From: Pseudomonadota bacterium
GTDB taxonomy: Bacteria > Pseudomonadota > Gammaproteobacteria > Burkholderiales > Thiobacillaceae
Reading direction: 5' to 3'
Assembly: GCA_021802595.1 (NCBI GenBank)
Contig: JAJZRT010000249.1
Coordinates: 1-6,049 of the forward strand
Length of the DNA stretch: 6,049 nucleotides
The notes beneath the pieces are model-generated. The model saw only the letters and a list, made by a program, of their open reading frames with translations, did no database searches and was not told the DNA's origin. This document shows positions 6,049 to 6,049 of this stretch, piece by piece (position 1 is the stretch's first letter; each line of letters opens with the position of its first letter). A program made the translations under genes and the position numbers.

Positions 6049-6049
6049 C

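Overview
The window looks like chromosomal DNA of a GC-rich proteobacterium, most likely a betaproteobacterium. This rests on high-GC codon use, on the DUF4124-plus-glutaredoxin protein and the TlpA/gamma-carbonic-anhydrase protein types, and on a proteobacterial intergenic repeat. I cannot name a genus from the sequence alone. Six protein genes are supported: five complete and one cut by the left window edge. No RNA gene, CRISPR array, prophage or transposase gene is visible.

Left third, minus strand: four genes lie head to tail and may be co-transcribed from a shared divergent intergenic region at about 2224-2329. In order of transcription they are a gamma-class carbonic-anhydrase-like hexapeptide-repeat protein (2223-1684), a membrane-anchored TlpA/ResA-type thioredoxin (1668-1174), a 79-residue Cys-rich lipoprotein (1177-938) that starts on TTG and overlaps the thioredoxin stop codon by 3 bases, and the ribosome-associated ABC-F protein EttA (914 to beyond position 1). 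Envelope redox genes therefore sit directly upstream of a translation factor.

Centre, plus strand: a 685-residue M3-family zinc oligopeptidase (oligopeptidase A, prlC) is read divergently from the first cluster. It is followed after 54 bases by a 179-residue exported protein. This combines an N-terminal DUF4124-type segment with a glutaredoxin-like domain whose cysteines are spaced CX3C instead of CXXC.

Right third: the stop codon of that protein lies inside a 116-bp MITE/REPIN-like palindromic element (4979-5094). The element has 20-bp terminal inverted repeats (19/20 matching) around two inverted copies (20/23 matching) of a REP-type motif. About 140 bases further on is an exonuclease III (xthA-type) gene with no visible Shine-Dalgarno sequence and a -10-like box so close to the ATG that its mRNA may be leaderless. 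A hairpin just after xthA runs to the window edge.

Most of the window is ordinary housekeeping and envelope content. The points that most merit a second look are the repeat element that supplies a stop codon, the small CPDG-motif lipoprotein coupled to the thioredoxin, and the CX3C glutaredoxin. I see no convincing evidence of a wholly new multi-gene system.
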